Below, one piece after another: positions 62,678 to 64,000 of a DNA stretch of 64,000 nucleotides. The notes beneath the pieces are model-generated. The model saw only the letters and a program-made list of their open reading frames with translations, searched no databases and was not told where the DNA came from. The stretch is from Polyangiaceae bacterium (lineage in GTDB: Bacteria; Myxococcota_A; Polyangia; Polyangiales; Polyangiaceae), in NCBI GenBank assembly GCA_025936115.1, contig JAICTZ010000014.1, positions 124,001 through 188,000 on the forward strand, written 5' to 3'. How positions within the stretch are numbered: position 1 is the first letter of the stretch; each line of letters starts with the position of its first letter. The position numbers and the translations under genes are program-made.

Positions 62678-63882
62678 CGTGGTCGTCAGTCCCGTTGGGA
62701 GCGCTGGCGGATGTGCAGCTCGGGAAGATGCTCTCTCCGAAGGCGCGCACCGGTGCGTCGAGCTTCCCGTACCTACGCAATGTGAACGTTCAATGGGGGC
62801 GACTGGACCTGACGGACCTCCTAGAGATGGACTTTGACGATGACGAGCGCGAGAAGTTCTCGCTCAGGCGAGGCGACCTTCTTGTCTGTGAAGGGGGGGA
62901 ACCGGGACGCTCAGCCATCGTGGAGGCCGACTTGCCAGGTGTCTTCTTCCAGAAGGCTTTGATGCGTGTGCGCCCAAGAGATGGTCGTCTGGATACGCCG
63001 TTTCTGCAGCGCTTCATGGAGCACTCTGCGCGTCGGGGGATTTTCGCGAAGGGTGGAAATCAAGCGACGATCGCTCACTTTCCCGCGGTAAGGCTAAATG
63101 CTCTGAGGATACCGCTGCCTCCGCTCCCCGAGCAGCGCCGCATCGCCGACATCCTCGACAAGGCCGACGCGATCCGCCGCAAGCGCAAGGAGGCCATCGC
63201 CCTCACACATGAGCTGCTCCGCTCGGCGTTCTTGGACATGTTCGGCGACCCGGTGGCCAACGCGAAGGCGTGGCCGGTGAAAGCACTGGGCGATGTTATC
63301 GATCATCTCGATGCAGGTTGGAGCGCGAACGGGGACGCCCGACCGCGAGCCGAGGACGAGTACGGCGTGCTCAAGGTCAGCGCGGTCACCTCCGGCGTCT
63401 TTCGTCCTGACGAGCATAAAGCAGTGTCCGCCAACACCATTGACCGCGAACTGGTTACGCCCCGGCGCGGCGACCTTCTCTTCAGTCGAGCGAACACGCG
63501 AGAGCTTGTAGCGGCCACCTGCCTCGTTGATCGAGACGAACCGCGCCTTTTCTTGCCCGACAAGCTGTGGCGCGTCGCACCTCGCGCTGATGCTGCAACG
63601 GCTCCGTATCTTCGCTTCCTGCTCGCGCACGATCGTTTTCGCTCTGAACTGACGAAGACGGCTACCGGGACGAGCGGCTCGATGCTCAACGTGTCGATGG
63701 AGAAGCTCCGTGGTCTGCGTGGTCCGTTTCCGCCGATAGACCAACAAGAGAAGTTCGCGGCATTGGTCTGGAAGACCCTGGACGCGAAGGCAAAGTACGA
63801 AGCAGCGCACGAGACGACGGAGAGCCTCTTCAACGCTCTTGTCGGCCGCGCATTCTCCGGTTCGCGGGAGGCCGCATGCTGA
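62674..63882 (+). CDS. hsdS: Type I specificity subunit S
   Basis: 402 residues from GTG 62674. Two target-recognition domains (about 1-150 and 200-370), each followed by a conserved helical segment: [28 protein letters not shown] (about 148-176, given for position) and [20 protein letters not shown]. This half-and-half layout fixes a bipartite target with a spacer. It ends 7 bp into the following ATPase gene. The target sequence cannot be read by eye. Confidence 0.93.
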   Translation: MTWSSVPLGALADVQLGKMLSPKARTGASSFPYLRNVNVQWGRLDLTDLLEMDFDDDEREKFSLRRGDLLVCEGGEPGRSAIVEADLPGVFFQKALMRVRPRDGRLDTPFLQRFMEHSARRGIFAKGGNQATIAHFPAVRLNALRIPLPPLPEQRRIADILDKADAIRRKRKEAIALTHELLRSAFLDMFGDPVANAKAWPVKALGDVIDHLDAGWSANGDARPRAEDEYGVLKVSAVTSGVFRPDEHKAVSANTIDRELVTPRRGDLLFSRANTRELVAATCLVDRDEPRLFLPDKLWRVAPRADAATAPYLRFLLAHDRFRSELTKTATGTSGSMLNVSMEKLRGLRGPFPPIDQQEKFAALVWKTLDAKAKYEAAHETTESLFNALVGRAFSGSREAAC

Positions 63883-64000
63883 CCTCTCTCGAGATCGAGA
63901 ACTTCAAGGGCATCAACGCCCGGCAGCGCATCGACTTTGCGCCGCTGACGTTGCTCTTCGGTGCGAACAGCGCTGGCAAGAGCAGCATTCTGCAAGCCCT
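63876..64000 (+). CDS. AAA/SMC-like ATPase, 3' part beyond window
   Basis: First 41 residues: [21 protein letters not shown] then APLTLLFGANSAGKSSILQA, with a P-loop GANSAGKSS as in AAA_15/OLD-like or DUF3696-type RecF-like ATPases. Its start overlaps the hsdS stop by 7 bp, so it is the fourth gene of the operon. What domain follows (TOPRIM, nuclease or other) is outside the window, so its role in defence is open. Confidence 0.8.
   Translation, partial: MLTSLEIENFKGINARQRIDFAPLTLLFGANSAGKSSILQA

Overview
The window is high-GC DNA from a gliding or predatory deltaproteobacterium, most likely a myxobacterium of the Polyangiales (Sorangium/Labilithrix-like). This is inferred from about 15 predicted lipoproteins with long Gly/Ser/Ala-rich linkers after the lipobox Cys, several eukaryotic-type Ser/Thr kinases, large fused regulators, MopE-type and Cys-rich repeat proteins, and little operon conservation. 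No rRNA, complete tRNA or CRISPR array was seen.

Positions 1-9984 hold the end of a PAS-histidine kinase-receiver hybrid, a VWA lipoprotein, a Ser/Thr kinase with a polytopic membrane tail, a MCWS-type membrane protein, a Fic protein with a translationally coupled 71-residue partner, a GH13 alpha-glucosidase and an SDR remnant. Positions 9997-22928 hold a beta-propeller lipoprotein, a NIT-HAMP-PAS-Hpt-CheA-like sensor kinase, an operon of Cys-rich lipoprotein, outer-membrane porin and PstS-like binding protein, a tannase/feruloyl-esterase-like lipoprotein, and transketolase. Positions 23220-32627 are mostly minus-strand lipoproteins around a 1435-residue fusion of Ser/Thr kinase, ATPase, TPR and sigma-54 activator. 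Positions 32821-37542 form an overlapping operon: beta-barrel/PEGA-like protein, FecR-domain lipoprotein, Ser/Thr kinase with a TonB/AgmX-like C-terminus. Positions 37720-50260 carry Cys-rich repeats, a metalloprotease, propellers, FkbM methyltransferase and a Sel1 lipoprotein, with gene fragments between them.

Positions 44300-47852 and 50390-54317 are accessory DNA. They contain decayed transposase, Tex/S1 and Cys-rich fragments, a VapC with an altered N-terminus, a DUF433/DUF5615 toxin-antitoxin pair, an antitoxin whose VapC partner has decayed, two 170-bp direct repeats of an integrase 3' end with a hairpin, and a fragment resembling a tmRNA/tRNA 3' end that looks like an old attachment site.

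The last 10 kb (54318-64000) is the most interesting part. A type I restriction-modification operon (hsdR, hsdM, hsdS, then an AAA ATPase cut by the window end) is preceded by an RtcR-like enhancer-binding protein with a CARF-like N-terminal domain and a sigma-54 AAA+ domain. A sigma-54-type promoter (TGGCACG-N4-TTGAA) lies exactly between the activator stop and the hsdR ribosome-binding site. Divergently, a coiled-coil protein with a PD-(D/E)XK-like nuclease core has a second sigma-54-like promoter, and two operator-like repeats 20 bp apart lie in front of the activator. I read this as a restriction system whose transcription may be switched on by a nucleotide or RNA-derived signal sensed by the CARF domain, rather than being constitutive. 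The ligand and the sigma-54 dependence are inferences.
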